The notes beneath the pieces were generated by a model, which searched no databases, was not told the DNA's origin, and was given only the letters and a program-made list of their open reading frames with translations. This document shows positions 7,736-15,983 of a DNA stretch of 64,000 bases, piece after piece (positions within the stretch are counted from its first letter, which is position 1; each line of letters starts with the position of its first letter). The translations under genes and the position numbers were made by a program. The stretch is from Streptococcus entericus DSM 14446 (lineage in GTDB: Bacteria; Bacillota; Bacilli; Lactobacillales; Streptococcaceae), in the NCBI RefSeq assembly GCF_000380025.1, contig NZ_KB904185.1, positions 1 to 64,000 on the forward strand. Reading direction: 5' to 3'.

Positions 7736-8043
7736 GTCCATTGATGGTTGGAGCTGAGTAAGGGAACCTCTTTGGTTAGATTTTACTCACACGCACCTCG
7801 GACTTTCGCACTTTTCCGAATAGTAAAGTGAACTGGCTTTGCCTTAGGCATAAGAGAATCTTCTGGATACGGGTATCGGTCTGGCAGATTGGCTGGGAAA
7901 GCGATGGTAATTGACGCAATGCACCTTGCTAAACGTTGCCACCGTGAGAAAGGAGGCTCCCTTTTCTCAACCAAATAACCATTGATGATGATTTGCCATG
8001 ACAAGACTGGAAACCTTCGAGCGAGTCTCATCTCTTAACACAT

Positions 8044-8084
8044 AAGCTACTAGTCCTGAATCTCACCTTCTACTAGTAGCTTTT
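8044..8084 (+). terminator. Terminator-like hairpin at the end of the ICE-1 leader
   Basis: AAGCTACTAGT (8044-8054) pairs perfectly with ACTAGTAGCTT (8072-8082), and the T-run begins within the second arm. It stands just before the first gene of the conjugation module, so it may be an attenuator that must be read through. Confidence 0.65.
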
Positions 8085-8103
8085 ACTATTTAGAAAGGAA
8101 CTT

Positions 8104-8343
8104 ATGACCTATTGTGAACGAAAATTAAAACAAATTTACGACAATTTCACCTTTTCATTAGGCGTCTACTGCCATAATGAACACTTGATGGGGATCTTAT
8201 ACGTGGACGCTTTAAACCAATTGAACAACCAAATCATTCGACTGAAGAAAGTCCGTTACCCACAAGGTGAACTCACGTACTTCGCCAACCACTACCGCCG
8301 ATTAATGACACAATACTATGAATCTCATCAAGCTCTGGCTTGA
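8104..8343 (+). CDS. Small conserved ICE protein, unknown function
   Basis: This 79-residue basic, tyrosine-rich protein begins 8 nt after AAAGGAAC and is the first gene after the leader. I do not recognise a domain. Its stop codon is buried in an intrinsic terminator (8327-8351), so it can be expressed as a separate short transcript. Proteins of this size occupy this slot in other ICESt3-like elements, but I cannot assign a function. Confidence 0.6.
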   Translation: MTYCERKLKQIYDNFTFSLGVYCHNEHLMGILYVDALNQLNNQIIRLKKVRYPQGELTYFANHYRRLMTQYYESHQALA

Positions 8344-8351
8344 TTTTTTTT
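8327..8351 (+). terminator. Intrinsic terminator overlapping the end of the first ICE-1 gene
   Basis: ATCAAGC (8327-8333) and GCTTGAT (8338-8344) form a 7-bp stem with a TCTG loop followed by eight T residues. It lies across the stop codon of the 8104 gene and 30 bp before the first DUF961 gene, inside what should be one conjugation operon. Confidence 0.8.
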
Positions 8352-8373
8352 AGACACTGAAAGGAAATAACTG

Positions 8374-8667
8374 ATGATTAGAGAAACCCTCAAAATGAAC
8401 CCAGACTTTATTGGAACTGCTATCTATGAAAAACTAGGCACAACGCCACGTACCGTCTTTGGTAAACAAGGCCAATTCCAACGTCATGAAGTGGTCAATG
8501 AAAAACACCTCCAATTTTATGTGATTACACCTGCTACAGCTGAGGTCTTTGAAGAAGACGCTGTGATTGAATTAGTCAACCCTATCTTCTACCCTGATAC
8601 CATTAACGGACGTGACATGGCACCTGCCTTGAACGTTTTTGCGGAGAAGATTGTGGTGAAAAAATAA
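8374..8667 (+). CDS. YdcP/DUF961 family protein (Tn916 Orf23-like)
   Basis: The 97-residue protein has the DUF961 pattern: an N-terminal strand region, [17 protein letters not shown], and the C-terminal [18 protein letters not shown], which is very like the ICE-2 gene at 33177. In Tn916 and ICEBs1 the equivalents (Orf23/Orf22, YdcP) open the conjugation operon. ICEBs1 work links this family to ICE DNA replication as helicase-processivity-like factors. It has a ribosome site (GAAAGGAAATAACTG before ATG). Confidence 0.88.
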   Translation: MIRETLKMNPDFIGTAIYEKLGTTPRTVFGKQGQFQRHEVVNEKHLQFYVITPATAEVFEEDAVIELVNPIFYPDTINGRDMAPALNVFAEKIVVKK

Positions 8668-8698
8668 TAACAAATAGAAAGATACGAGGAAAAATAAT

Positions 8699-9145
8699 AT
8701 GGCAAAAGTTGGATTGAAATTCGATAAAATCGAAATCACAGATAAGCGGTACTTGGACATCACACCCGCCCTTAAAATCGATGAGGTCTTTGGACAATTG
8801 ACATGGCGTGGGATTAACGAAGTCGAACAAAAGTATGAAGATGACACGACACAGCCCCGTAATCAAGACGGGACTTACCCACAAGTTCCTACAGGGGAAA
8901 TTCTCTCAACCAAAGTGGCTATTAAATCAAGTACCCAACACGGGACAGAAGAGTTCTCGATTATTGGTATGTTGCCAAGTGAAATTGAAGCCCTTGGTCT
9001 GAAATTCGGTGATCAAGTGGAACTCTCAGGCATTATTGTCACTTACTCAGCCGTCTCAGGTGGAGTTTATAAACTCTTTGCTCAAGGGATTGCTAAGAAA
9101 AACACGCCTACTCCGAAAGCTGACCAAGGAAAGGCTAAAGAATGA
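8699..9145 (+). CDS. YdcP/DUF961 family protein (Tn916 Orf22-like)
   Basis: This 148-residue second DUF961 protein (GLKFDKIEITDKRYLDITPALKI) follows the first by 31 bp and overlaps the start of the coupling-protein gene by 4 bp. The core is followed by a short lysine-rich tail. Paired DUF961 genes at this position are standard in Tn916-type elements. The ICE-2 counterpart is at 33485-33943. Confidence 0.87.
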   Translation: MAKVGLKFDKIEITDKRYLDITPALKIDEVFGQLTWRGINEVEQKYEDDTTQPRNQDGTYPQVPTGEILSTKVAIKSSTQHGTEEFSIIGMLPSEIEALGLKFGDQVELSGIIVTYSAVSGGVYKLFAQGIAKKNTPTPKADQGKAKE

Positions 9146-10809
9146 GGCTTTGGCATAAACGAGGCCGAAGAGTCAGGAAATATCACAAACATATTCGAGG
9201 CATCACCTTTAGCCTCTTCAATCTGCCATATCTCTTAGGATGTGGCTTTTTGCTTGGGCTGAACTATGAAAATCTGACTGTCCAACCACTCTACTATGGC
9301 TTGATAACAGGGGGTGTCTTGCTAAGTGGCTCAGTAATGAGTTTTCTCTTACAACATTACTTCTATAGTCACCTACTGGCCTTCTCTAAGTTAGATAATC
9401 TACGAATTATGGCTAACTTTCTTCTAGAAAATGGTTATTACCTGTCTAAGAAAATCAAGCAAGATAACCAGATTAAGGAAAAAATCATTTTGCCAAAAGT
9501 CTATCTTAAGCAAAGCAAGTATGACCTCAAGGCCTCCTTTATCCTACAAGGCAATAAATTTCAGGATAAATTCCTAACACTAGGTAATACCCTTGAAATT
9601 CAACATGATGGCGACTTGACTGGTAAGAAATTTACCAAGGGTTACGTCACCTATACCATTGCCATTGACCAATTTGCTGGGCGTCTTAATCTATCAGACG
9701 TTAAGATGACCAAGCAAGGGCTACGTCTCATGAAAGATGTCTATTGGGACTATATCAAGCAACCTCATTTACTGATTGGTGGGGGAACTGGTGGAGGAAA
9801 AACCGTCCTTCTTATGATTCTCCTCTACGGGCTTGCGCCTATGGCTGATATTGACATTTGTGACCCTAAACAGTCAGACCTCTCTTCCTTTGCGGATGTC
9901 CCCATCTTTCAAGGACATGTCTTTATCACGAAAGAAGAGATTGTCGCCTGCCTCAAAAACAACGTGGAGGCTATGGAGGAGCGTTATCGCTACATGAAAA
10001 ACCAGCCAAACTTTGTGGCTGGGATGAACTTCTCTCAGTTTGGTCTGCGCCCTAAATTCATCTTCTTTGATGAGTGGGCAGCCCTCATGGCCAAACTAGA
10101 AGGCAACTACCAACTCCAACAACAGGTCAATCAATACCTGACCCAGTTAATCTTAGAAGCGCGACAAGCTGGGATATTTGTTATCATGGCTATGCAACGG
10201 CCTGATGGGGAGTATATCAAGACCAGTCTGCGGGATCAGTTCATGAAACGTCTATCGGTTGGTCACTTGGAAGATACGGGGTATACCATGATGTACGGAG
10301 ACGCCAACCGAAACAAGGAGTTCAAGTACATTGATGAGATTGATGGCAAGAAAGTCATTGGACGGGGCTATATCGCCAATGCAGGTGAAATCGCTAGAGA
10401 ATTCTTTTCCCCTAACGTCCCATTTGATCAAGGCTTTTCCTTCAAGGACGCCTTTATGGCCATGGCACCTGAAAAAGAGGCACCAGCCACTACTAACTCC
10501 TATGAGAAACCTCTAGTTCTTATCTCTGAAGAGGAGGTAGAGAAACCACGGTCTGACGTCTACACCATGGCTGAAGCCAAACAAAAACTGGACAAAACCT
10601 ATGACCAGATTAGGAAATTAGTCAATCTGATTGAAAAGAATAACTACCGTATCTTTGACCGACTAGACGGGAAAATCATGCTGAGTAACGATGACCTCTA
10701 TGACTTGGAGGTTATGTTTGACGCCATGGACAAGGACAACGTGACCTATAAAGAGGCGATAGAGGACTTTTTCCACCCTCTCAGCGAAACAGCGATTGGA
10801 GGGAGATAG
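9142..10809 (+). CDS. FtsK/SpoIIIE-type conjugative coupling protein (Tn916 Orf21-like)
   Basis: The protein has 555 residues, with two membrane segments near residues 25-75 and then a cytoplasmic ATPase. The Walker A motif is GGGTGGGKT (about 211-219) and the Walker B region is FIFFDEWAALM (about 308-318). It is the type IV coupling protein that brings the relaxase-DNA complex to the transfer channel and matches YdcQ/ConQ of ICEBs1 and Orf21 of Tn916. It begins inside the end of the preceding gene (ATGA overlap) and is followed by oriT. Confidence 0.93.
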   Translation: MRLWHKRGRRVRKYHKHIRGITFSLFNLPYLLGCGFLLGLNYENLTVQPLYYGLITGGVLLSGSVMSFLLQHYFYSHLLAFSKLDNLRIMANFLLENGYYLSKKIKQDNQIKEKIILPKVYLKQSKYDLKASFILQGNKFQDKFLTLGNTLEIQHDGDLTGKKFTKGYVTYTIAIDQFAGRLNLSDVKMTKQGLRLMKDVYWDYIKQPHLLIGGGTGGGKTVLLMILLYGLAPMADIDICDPKQSDLSSFADVPIFQGHVFITKEEIVACLKNNVEAMEERYRYMKNQPNFVAGMNFSQFGLRPKFIFFDEWAALMAKLEGNYQLQQQVNQYLTQLILEARQAGIFVIMAMQRPDGEYIKTSLRDQFMKRLSVGHLEDTGYTMMYGDANRNKEFKYIDEIDGKKVIGRGYIANAGEIAREFFSPNVPFDQGFSFKDAFMAMAPEKEAPATTNSYEKPLVLISEEEVEKPRSDVYTMAEAKQKLDKTYDQIRKLVNLIEKNNYRIFDRLDGKIMLSNDDLYDLEVMFDAMDKDNVTYKEAIEDFFHPLSETAIGGR

Positions 10810-10812
10810 CGC

Positions 10813-10860
10813 CCCGCCCCTGTGAGCGAGCCGTAGGCGAAGCGAACAGAGCAGGGCGGG
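10813..10860. repeat. GC-rich inverted repeat upstream of oriT
   Basis: CCCGCCC (10813-10819) pairs with GGGCGGG (10854-10860), with further pairing inside. It stands out as GC-rich against an AT-rich background and lies between the coupling-protein stop codon and oriT, where ICE-2 has a different GC-rich hairpin (35675-35691). Confidence 0.6.
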
Positions 10861-10892
10861 CTAGGCGATAGTTCCCTCTAATCGTTTGACCA

Positions 10893-10916
10893 ACCCCCAT
10901 ATTCTAATAGGGGGGT
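10893..10916 (+). other. oriT: oriT core of ICE-1
   Basis: ACCCCC (10893-10898) and GGGGGT (10911-10916) flank an AT-rich loop ending TTCTAATA. The same form, with TTCTAATAGGGGGGTAGA almost identical, occurs in ICE-2 at 35744-35768. In Tn916 a hairpin of this kind lies in oriT between orf21 and orf20, exactly this position. I do not place the nick site. Confidence 0.8.
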
Positions 10917-10988
10917 AGAGATTTGAAAAATCAACGAAGTAGCACCTCCCTAGTCCTTGTTAATCAAGGGTTTGAGAGGTTTTAACTT

Positions 10989-11016
10989 TGTACACTTTTT
11001 TGCTAAAAACTGTACA
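10989..11016 (-). terminator. Inverted repeat at the end of the 11018 gene
   Basis: TGTACA occurs at both ends (10989-10994, 11011-11016) with TTTTT/AAAAA pairing inside. It starts right after the stop codon of the small minus-strand gene and may end its transcript, although no T-run follows. Confidence 0.45.
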
Positions 11017-11017
11017 C

Positions 11018-11323
11018 CTACTTCAAATGGTTCTGTACATTAAACAATGCCATAGCTTGCTGATGCCATCTACCTTGTCCCATACGATAGATAAACGCAG
11101 AGAGATGATTTGTTCCTAACTCATTTTCCAATGATTTGACAATGACTTCAGGAGGGTATTCATCAAAAATGAGGGCTACATTATTTGAGAAGATGTCCAC
11201 ATATTCTTTTTTATTGCACGCCTCTGGAAGTTCTCCCAATGCAAGGAAATAGTCCTTCACGCCCTCCTTATGTTCGTCATTAATGCCTTGGAAAAACCTC
11301 TCAAACAGTGGTAATTGGGACAT
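11018..11323 (-). CDS. Small acidic protein of unknown function, encoded between oriT and relaxase
   Basis: The 101-residue soluble protein has no family I recognise. It looks real because it has its own signals on the minus strand: an extended -10 (TGGTATAAT, near 11352-11360) and AGGAG before the ATG. Its promoter lies just upstream of the relaxase start, so the two genes diverge. ICE-2 has nothing at this spot. It could be a local regulator or an entry-exclusion-type accessory gene, but the sequence gives no direct clue. Confidence 0.6.
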   Translation of the reverse strand: MSQLPLFERFFQGINDEHKEGVKDYFLALGELPEACNKKEYVDIFSNNVALIFDEYPPEVIVKSLENELGTNHLSAFIYRMGQGRWHQQAMALFNVQNHLK

Positions 11324-11380
11324 GTTTTTTCTCCTACTTATGTTTTTTACTTATTATACCATTTTAGAAAGGAGGAGTTC

Positions 11381-12613
11381 ATTATTGATGGTAAAACATT
11401 AAGAAAATTTAGAGCCAGTCTTGGCTTGAAACAAAAAGAATTTGCGGAGTTGACTCAGATGAGTCTCTCCAGTCTCAAATCCTATGAAACAGGTAGACGT
11501 GAATTTACCTTGGAAAAATTCAAGGAGATTAAATCACAGTTGGGCTACTCCTTTAACGATAATCCTCATCCCTTACGCCTGATGATTGACTACCTACGGA
11601 TCACCTTTAAAGAGGTTAGGGACATCAAGGACTTCATCAAGAGCTATCTCTACGTTGACTTTAAAGACTTTGGTTCTCAAGAAACCACAATGATGGCTTA
11701 CAATCACCTCTATAAACGTGGTGATATTTGGCTATTTGACTACTTTGACAAAGAAGAACGTGATAACTATCAAGTCACTCTTCAGCTTTCTGGTCAAGGC
11801 TGTCGCCAGATGGAATTAATACTAGAGCGTGAGGGTATCACATGGCAAGACTTTTTACAAAGAATGGTCTATGACCGAAGCGATATGAAAGTGACACGCA
11901 TTGACCTAGCACTAGATGAACTGTATCGTGGTAAACATAATGAGCCTGACCACTATCACCTTTCGGAAATGATAGGCAAAGTCTATCAGAATTATGTCAC
12001 GTTCAATCATTTAAAAGTATGGAGTCATATTGGTGGCGGACAGTTAAACACCAAGTCCGATGAGGACGAACGTCAAGGCATATCACTCTACTTTGGCTCC
12101 CGTAAGTCTAATATGTTCTTCAACTTCTATGAAAAGCGCTACGAGTTTGCCCAGAAAGAAGGCATCAGCGTTGAGGAAGCTCTAGAGATATTTGGCGTTT
12201 GGAATCGTTATGAGATACGTTTATCACAAGCAAAGGCTCAACTTTTAGTCGAACACTTTGTCAGCGGTCAAGACCTCGGCTGTCTCGCCCGTGGCCTCAT
12301 CAACCAAGAAATGTTGGTCTATGAAGGAATCGGACAATACGGTGCCTATCTTCCTGATCAGAAATGGCAAGCCATGTTTGGTTCCGCTGAACCTCTCAAA
12401 TTGACGGTCAAACCAGAACCCTATTCCATTGATAGAACCGTTCGTTGGCTCCTCTATCAAGTGTCAAACTCACTAGCTTATGTCGAAGAAGCTGATAAAA
12501 TCATGAATACGGAGTACTTGAAAATGATTCAAAACACTGGTAAACCAACCGAGAAAATGGAACAGGAACTCAAATTCCTTAAGAAAAATTATCAGATGAT
12601 GACGGTAACGTAA
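11381..12613 (+). CDS. Rep_trans family relaxase (Tn916 Orf20-like)
   Basis: The N-terminal ~60 residues form an XRE-like helix-turn-helix (LKQKEFAELTQMSLSSLKSY). The rest is the rolling-circle Rep_trans nickase domain: KVTRIDLALDELY, YFGSRKSNMFFNFYEKRYE and WNRYEIRLSQ. It nicks oriT and pilots the strand. I place the start at an ATT codon (11381) 5 nt after AAAGGAGG. The frame is open further back to a TTG at 11315, but that would put the ribosome site inside the gene and overlap the divergent gene. The ICE-2 homologue is at 35894. Confidence 0.88.
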   Translation: MIDGKTLRKFRASLGLKQKEFAELTQMSLSSLKSYETGRREFTLEKFKEIKSQLGYSFNDNPHPLRLMIDYLRITFKEVRDIKDFIKSYLYVDFKDFGSQETTMMAYNHLYKRGDIWLFDYFDKEERDNYQVTLQLSGQGCRQMELILEREGITWQDFLQRMVYDRSDMKVTRIDLALDELYRGKHNEPDHYHLSEMIGKVYQNYVTFNHLKVWSHIGGGQLNTKSDEDERQGISLYFGSRKSNMFFNFYEKRYEFAQKEGISVEEALEIFGVWNRYEIRLSQAKAQLLVEHFVSGQDLGCLARGLINQEMLVYEGIGQYGAYLPDQKWQAMFGSAEPLKLTVKPEPYSIDRTVRWLLYQVSNSLAYVEEADKIMNTEYLKMIQNTGKPTEKMEQELKFLKKNYQMMTVT

Positions 12614-12623
12614 AGGAGGCAAC

Positions 12624-13100
12624 ATGACTTTTCAACTCAAGGTCTGCGTGCAAAACATCTTGACAGGACAGTTCAAGTGGTTTGAGTTTCCTGAATCAGA
12701 GCAGACCATCAGACACACTCTACACATTGACGATGGCGATGAATACCTTATCGCAGATTGGGAAGGCGTCAATGGGATAAATGAATACACGCCGATTTCT
12801 TCCCTAAATCAACTAGCAGAGAAAATGGCTACCATCCCTAGTGCTTACAGTTCTCTCATCAATGACTGGTTAGGACACTATGGCTCTATTGAAACCTTTA
12901 TTGAGGAGTTCGATTACAACGATTGGACAGTAGCTGAGGTTAGTGGAGACGAGGATTTCGGTATCTATCTTGTTGAGGAACTCAGCGCTATAAACATACC
13001 AGAATATCTGGAACCATACTTTGATTATGAAGCCTATGGCAGAGATGCTCGCTTAGAACTATCTTGTATCGTCTCTGACAGCTACTATACTTGGCAATAA
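12624..13100 (+). CDS. ardA: Antirestriction protein ArdA
   Basis: The 158-residue, highly acidic protein ends with YFDYEAYGRDARLEL, the ArdA signature also found in Tn916 Orf18. ArdA mimics B-form DNA and inhibits type I restriction enzymes when the element enters a new host. It has AAAGGAGG before ATG, starts 10 bp after the relaxase and is followed by two small acidic genes. The overall acidity fits the DNA-mimic role. Confidence 0.93.
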   Translation: MTFQLKVCVQNILTGQFKWFEFPESEQTIRHTLHIDDGDEYLIADWEGVNGINEYTPISSLNQLAEKMATIPSAYSSLINDWLGHYGSIETFIEEFDYNDWTVAEVSGDEDFGIYLVEELSAINIPEYLEPYFDYEAYGRDARLELSCIVSDSYYTWQ

Positions 13101-13115
13101 CGAAAGGAGGACTCT

Positions 13116-13352
13116 ATGGAACTATTCACCGCGCGCTCTCGCTACTCATCAGAAGGCGTCACTTGGACATGGTATCGTAATGATGATGAGGTTGTTCATT
13201 CTGAATTAGCCCTCAGTGACATTTTCCGTCTGATTCGCAAAGAACTGGATAAATTCATTGACTATGGCATTCTGACCAAAGAACAAGCCTATGACCTAGC
13301 TAATGACTGGCTCGCTTATGATGAATTTGTAGAAGGAATGATGTACACATGA
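13116..13352 (+). CDS. Small acidic ICE protein, unknown
   Basis: The 78-residue protein follows ArdA by 15 bp behind AAAGGAGG and overlaps the next gene by 4 bp. It is acidic with several tryptophans and tyrosines, as in ArdA-like DNA mimics, but I cannot assign it to a family. Confidence 0.65.
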   Translation: MELFTARSRYSSEGVTWTWYRNDDEVVHSELALSDIFRLIRKELDKFIDYGILTKEQAYDLANDWLAYDEFVEGMMYT

Positions 13353-13822
13353 TTGGTACGATTCGGATTATTCAAGACGGCTATTCAAAAAAGCTGGCTC
13401 AGGTAGATTTGTTGCGGTTCGATGAAGAAGCTATCAGACAACGGCTAGTGGATAAAGGCTATCCTTATGAAAGTGAGCTACTCATCACTGGTATAACAGA
13501 TTGGAATGTCGAAACCAACCTGACCTTTCAGGAGATTCGACTGCTTAAACTGTGTTATGAGAAGCTCTATGACTATGATGAGTATATTCTATCATTTCTA
13601 CTTCAACAACACTGGAAAGTCTTAGATATTGTCTCAGTTTACTACAAATTTGCTAGTGAAGATGAAGTTGAGGCTCTTAATATTCTACTTGAAGATGTTG
13701 ATAAAACTGAACTCATTAGGATGTTCTACCAGACCAATTCTTGGTTAAACTGTATACAAGCTTACCTCTCATCAGGTGAGCTTTTAAATACCCCAAGAGG
13801 CTTTTATAGAAAAGTCGGCTAA
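13349..13822 (+). CDS. Conserved ICE protein, paralogue of ICE-2 gene at 39352, possibly ArdA-like
   Basis: The 157-residue acidic protein is clearly related to the ICE-2 protein at 39352-39834: both start MIxTIR, have a mid-region LRLxKLxxExLYDxDxY, and end SWxNxxxAYxxxGxxLNTPRGFY. It is coupled by a 4-bp overlap to the gene before. The position after ardA and the charge suggest an antirestriction-type or accessory role; this is inference. Confidence 0.65.
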   Translation: MIGTIRIIQDGYSKKLAQVDLLRFDEEAIRQRLVDKGYPYESELLITGITDWNVETNLTFQEIRLLKLCYEKLYDYDEYILSFLLQQHWKVLDIVSVYYKFASEDEVEALNILLEDVDKTELIRMFYQTNSWLNCIQAYLSSGELLNTPRGFYRKVG

Positions 13823-13839
13823 AGAGAAAGGAAAACTCC

Positions 13840-14112
13840 ATGACAAAAGGAAAACTTGAAAAAGAGATTTTATCGACTGTTTCAGAATTAGGAACACAAT
13901 TAGCTAGCTATCATTTGCAAGACGCTTGGACAACTGCTGGAAAACTTCATAATTTACTCAAATCAGAGGAAGTCATCCAACTCCCTGCTGACCAATTGGA
14001 AAGCATTCGGAATGAACTGAAAGGTTACTACTTAACCAATGGTGAAGTTAGTCGTCTTCAAAAACAGTTAGCAGCCAAAGGTCACAAGTTCCAAGAGTTG
14101 TCAACCAAATAA
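13840..14112 (+). CDS. Small helical ICE protein (paralogue of ICE-2 gene at 37658)
   Basis: The 90-residue protein, predicted to be helical, shares the pattern DAWTxAGxLxxLLK and a KSYY/KGYY segment with the 92-residue ICE-2 protein at 37658-37933. It has a ribosome site (GAAAGG). No domain is known to me. Confidence 0.65.
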   Translation: MTKGKLEKEILSTVSELGTQLASYHLQDAWTTAGKLHNLLKSEEVIQLPADQLESIRNELKGYYLTNGEVSRLQKQLAAKGHKFQELSTK

Positions 14113-14121
14113 GGAGGACAG

Positions 14122-14385
14122 ATGGAAATTGACATGTTACGACAAGATACAGGTGAGTTTAGAGCTCGCCTGTCTTATTTTGTCCGAGAATTTTTGAAGG
14201 AAAATGAAGAGCATATCGCAACTATGGTTAAAGGAGACGTCTTACGAAAGCGTAAGGAAATTACACTTGCTCAAGAAGCCCAATATTATGACATCACCTT
14301 CATCTTCAAAAAAGGAGGACTCATTAAGAAATCCACACTCGAAGTCATTGTCAATGGTGCAATGACCGCCAAAATACAACTCTAA
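14122..14385 (+). CDS. Small ICE protein, unknown
   Basis: The 87-residue soluble protein follows behind AAGGAGG with a 9-bp gap and precedes tcpC by 12 bp. It has charged helical and beta-strand segments and no recognised domain. I find no counterpart at this position in ICE-2. Confidence 0.6.
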   Translation: MEIDMLRQDTGEFRARLSYFVREFLKENEEHIATMVKGDVLRKRKEITLAQEAQYYDITFIFKKGGLIKKSTLEVIVNGAMTAKIQL

Positions 14386-14397
14386 GAAAGGAAGAAA

Positions 14398-15342
14398 ATG
14401 ACACCAACTAAACCAAAATTCCTTAAGCGTATCAAACCCAAGCAACGACAAGAAGTCCGTGAGGTCAATCAAAAAACGATGAATCTTCTCTTTCTCGGTG
14501 GTCTGGTTGCTATTGTTGGCTTGGCTACATTATCTATCATTGTAAGTCTCACACGTTCCAATGTGCCTAAAACGGTCATTCAAGAGGTTAAAAAAGATGA
14601 TTCTAGTATTGACTATAAACTTCACTACTACCTTAATGATTACGTCAAAAACTACTTCACCTTATCTGATGATAATGCCGTCCAAAGTGAACAAATAGCC
14701 TATCTCAACAGTTTTTATGATGTCCCGCCAGAGATAAGAAATCAAGGCCACGTCCGTTCAACCACTGAACTCATCAGCGCTAAACTTCTGACTATTAACG
14801 AGCAAGTTGCCACCTACCAAGTGACCTATGCCACAGGAGTAGGTGAGAGTAGAAAAGAAATGACGACAGGGTTTGCAGTCCCGTTTGGTGAAAAAGACGA
14901 TACCTACTTCATTTCAGGTCTACCATGGCATGTCAAGTTACCAAGCATCCAAGCCAAAAAGGGGAGTTCAAATGATAGTCTTAAGCTCGTTGAAGATACA
15001 GAGACTGATAAACAGACTAAAGACAGTCTGGATAGTTTCCTCAAACTCTTCTTTACCAATTACACCTCAAATCAGGAAAATCTTGACTTGATTGCCAACA
15101 ACTTATTAGCTCTTGAAGGGACTATATTTAAAAACTTGGACTATAGCTACTACAGAAACAACGGCAAAACAATCACGGCTTATGCACAAGTTACTTTTGA
15201 AGTGGCAGGCAACACCCATAGTGAAAACTTCAATCTCATCATAGAAGAAAAAGACAAGTCTTACTATGTTCAAAAGTTATCTCATACGATTACTAAGGAC
15301 TATCTCAAACCACAAACAAAAGAAAAAGGAGACACTAAATGA
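14398..15342 (+). CDS. tcpC: TcpC-like conjugal transfer protein (Tn916 Orf13-like)
   Basis: The 314-residue protein has a short basic cytoplasmic tail, one membrane helix near residues 30-52 (LLFLGGLVAIVGLATLSIIV) and an outer region with two NTF2-like repeats. This is the layout of TcpC of pCW3 and ConC/YddB of ICEBs1, bitopic VirB8-like scaffold proteins of Gram-positive conjugation channels. It overlaps the next gene by 4 bp. The ICE-2 homologue is at 39902. Confidence 0.88.
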   Translation: MTPTKPKFLKRIKPKQRQEVREVNQKTMNLLFLGGLVAIVGLATLSIIVSLTRSNVPKTVIQEVKKDDSSIDYKLHYYLNDYVKNYFTLSDDNAVQSEQIAYLNSFYDVPPEIRNQGHVRSTTELISAKLLTINEQVATYQVTYATGVGESRKEMTTGFAVPFGEKDDTYFISGLPWHVKLPSIQAKKGSSNDSLKLVEDTETDKQTKDSLDSFLKLFFTNYTSNQENLDLIANNLLALEGTIFKNLDYSYYRNNGKTITAYAQVTFEVAGNTHSENFNLIIEEKDKSYYVQKLSHTITKDYLKPQTKEKGDTK

Positions 15343-15557
15343 CACTACAAAGTTTATTTGAATGGTTCGTCAATAATATTGGCGTATGGATTGTCGCTGG
15401 TTTTGCAGGTTGGAAGACTATTGAGGCCGTACGTGACCAACGTATCGGACGGGCCATCACTGCAGTCGCCATCGGAGGTGCTACCGTCTACTTCCTCAAC
15501 AATCCTACTAATGTTCTCAATACTATCTCAGAGATTTTCTCTAACGTCTTTAGTTAG
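15339..15557 (+). CDS. tcpD: TcpD-like small membrane protein
   Basis: The 72-residue protein has two hydrophobic segments (about 8-27 and 38-55) separated by a charged turn with RDQRIGRA. It lies between TcpC and TcpE, the position of TcpD-type proteins, which are small membrane parts of the transfer apparatus. The ICE-2 counterpart at 40837 has the same layout. Confidence 0.75.
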   Translation: MTLQSLFEWFVNNIGVWIVAGFAGWKTIEAVRDQRIGRAITAVAIGGATVYFLNNPTNVLNTISEIFSNVFS

Positions 15558-15566
15558 GAGGTTGTT

Positions 15567-15983
15567 ATGAGTGAAGAAAAACATGATAAACGCCTTTACT
15601 CCTATAAGCAAGCCCTTAGTCAACCCTATTGGATTCAGAAAATTAATGATGATTATTCCTTGCAGTCACCGATTAAGTTTTCTCGCATTGTCTATACCAT
15701 CACTATCTTTTCACTCCTTTTCTTGCCGTCTGAAAAATTCCTTGTTTTTTTACCACTAGGGCTGAGATTAACACTTTCGGGTCTTATTGCTTGGATCTTC
15801 TCAGAAACCCTTACTAATCTGACAATTGATGGTAAAACATTTATCTTTTATCTGTGGGATTATCTCAAATTCTATTTTCAATATGGCATGAGGCATGACA
15901 CAATTTACTTAAACAAAGGAATAGTATACAAACGCCCTCAAACTATCCAAAAACAAAAGGAGACTCATGAACTATCAAAATAA
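15567..15983 (+). CDS. tcpE: TcpE-like conjugal transfer membrane protein (Tn916 Orf17-like)
   Basis: The 138-residue protein starts KRLYSYKQALSQPYWIQKI, as TcpE proteins do, has two membrane helices near 45-85, and ends in a basic tail. It helps anchor the VirB4 ATPase and channel at the membrane in related systems. It has AGGAGG before ATG and its end overlaps the start of the VirB4 gene by 17 bp. Confidence 0.87.
   Translation: MSEEKHDKRLYSYKQALSQPYWIQKINDDYSLQSPIKFSRIVYTITIFSLLFLPSEKFLVFLPLGLRLTLSGLIAWIFSETLTNLTIDGKTFIFYLWDYLKFYFQYGMRHDTIYLNKGIVYKRPQTIQKQKETHELSK

Larger units (their letters stand above)
7567..8100 (+). ncRNA. Long untranslated leader of the ICE-1 conjugation transcript
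   Basis: From the promoter at 7532-7560 to the first good gene at 8104 there are about 530 nt without a convincing gene. The RNA folds locally: GAGTAA/TTACTC with inner AACC/GGTT near 7755-7790, a GAGAAAGGAG/CTCCCTTTTCTC pair near 7945-7970, and a perfect 11-bp hairpin at 8044-8082. It shares the word CTAGTCCTGAA, in the hairpin near its 3' end, with the ICE-2 leader. An antisense RNA is encoded within it. A regulatory leader is inferred. Confidence 0.55.

Noticed and set aside
7783..8031. 82-residue minus-strand frame opposite the ICE-1 leader
   Set aside because: No convincing ribosome site or known domain, and the region lies within a folded leader RNA. Left open as a very weak possibility.
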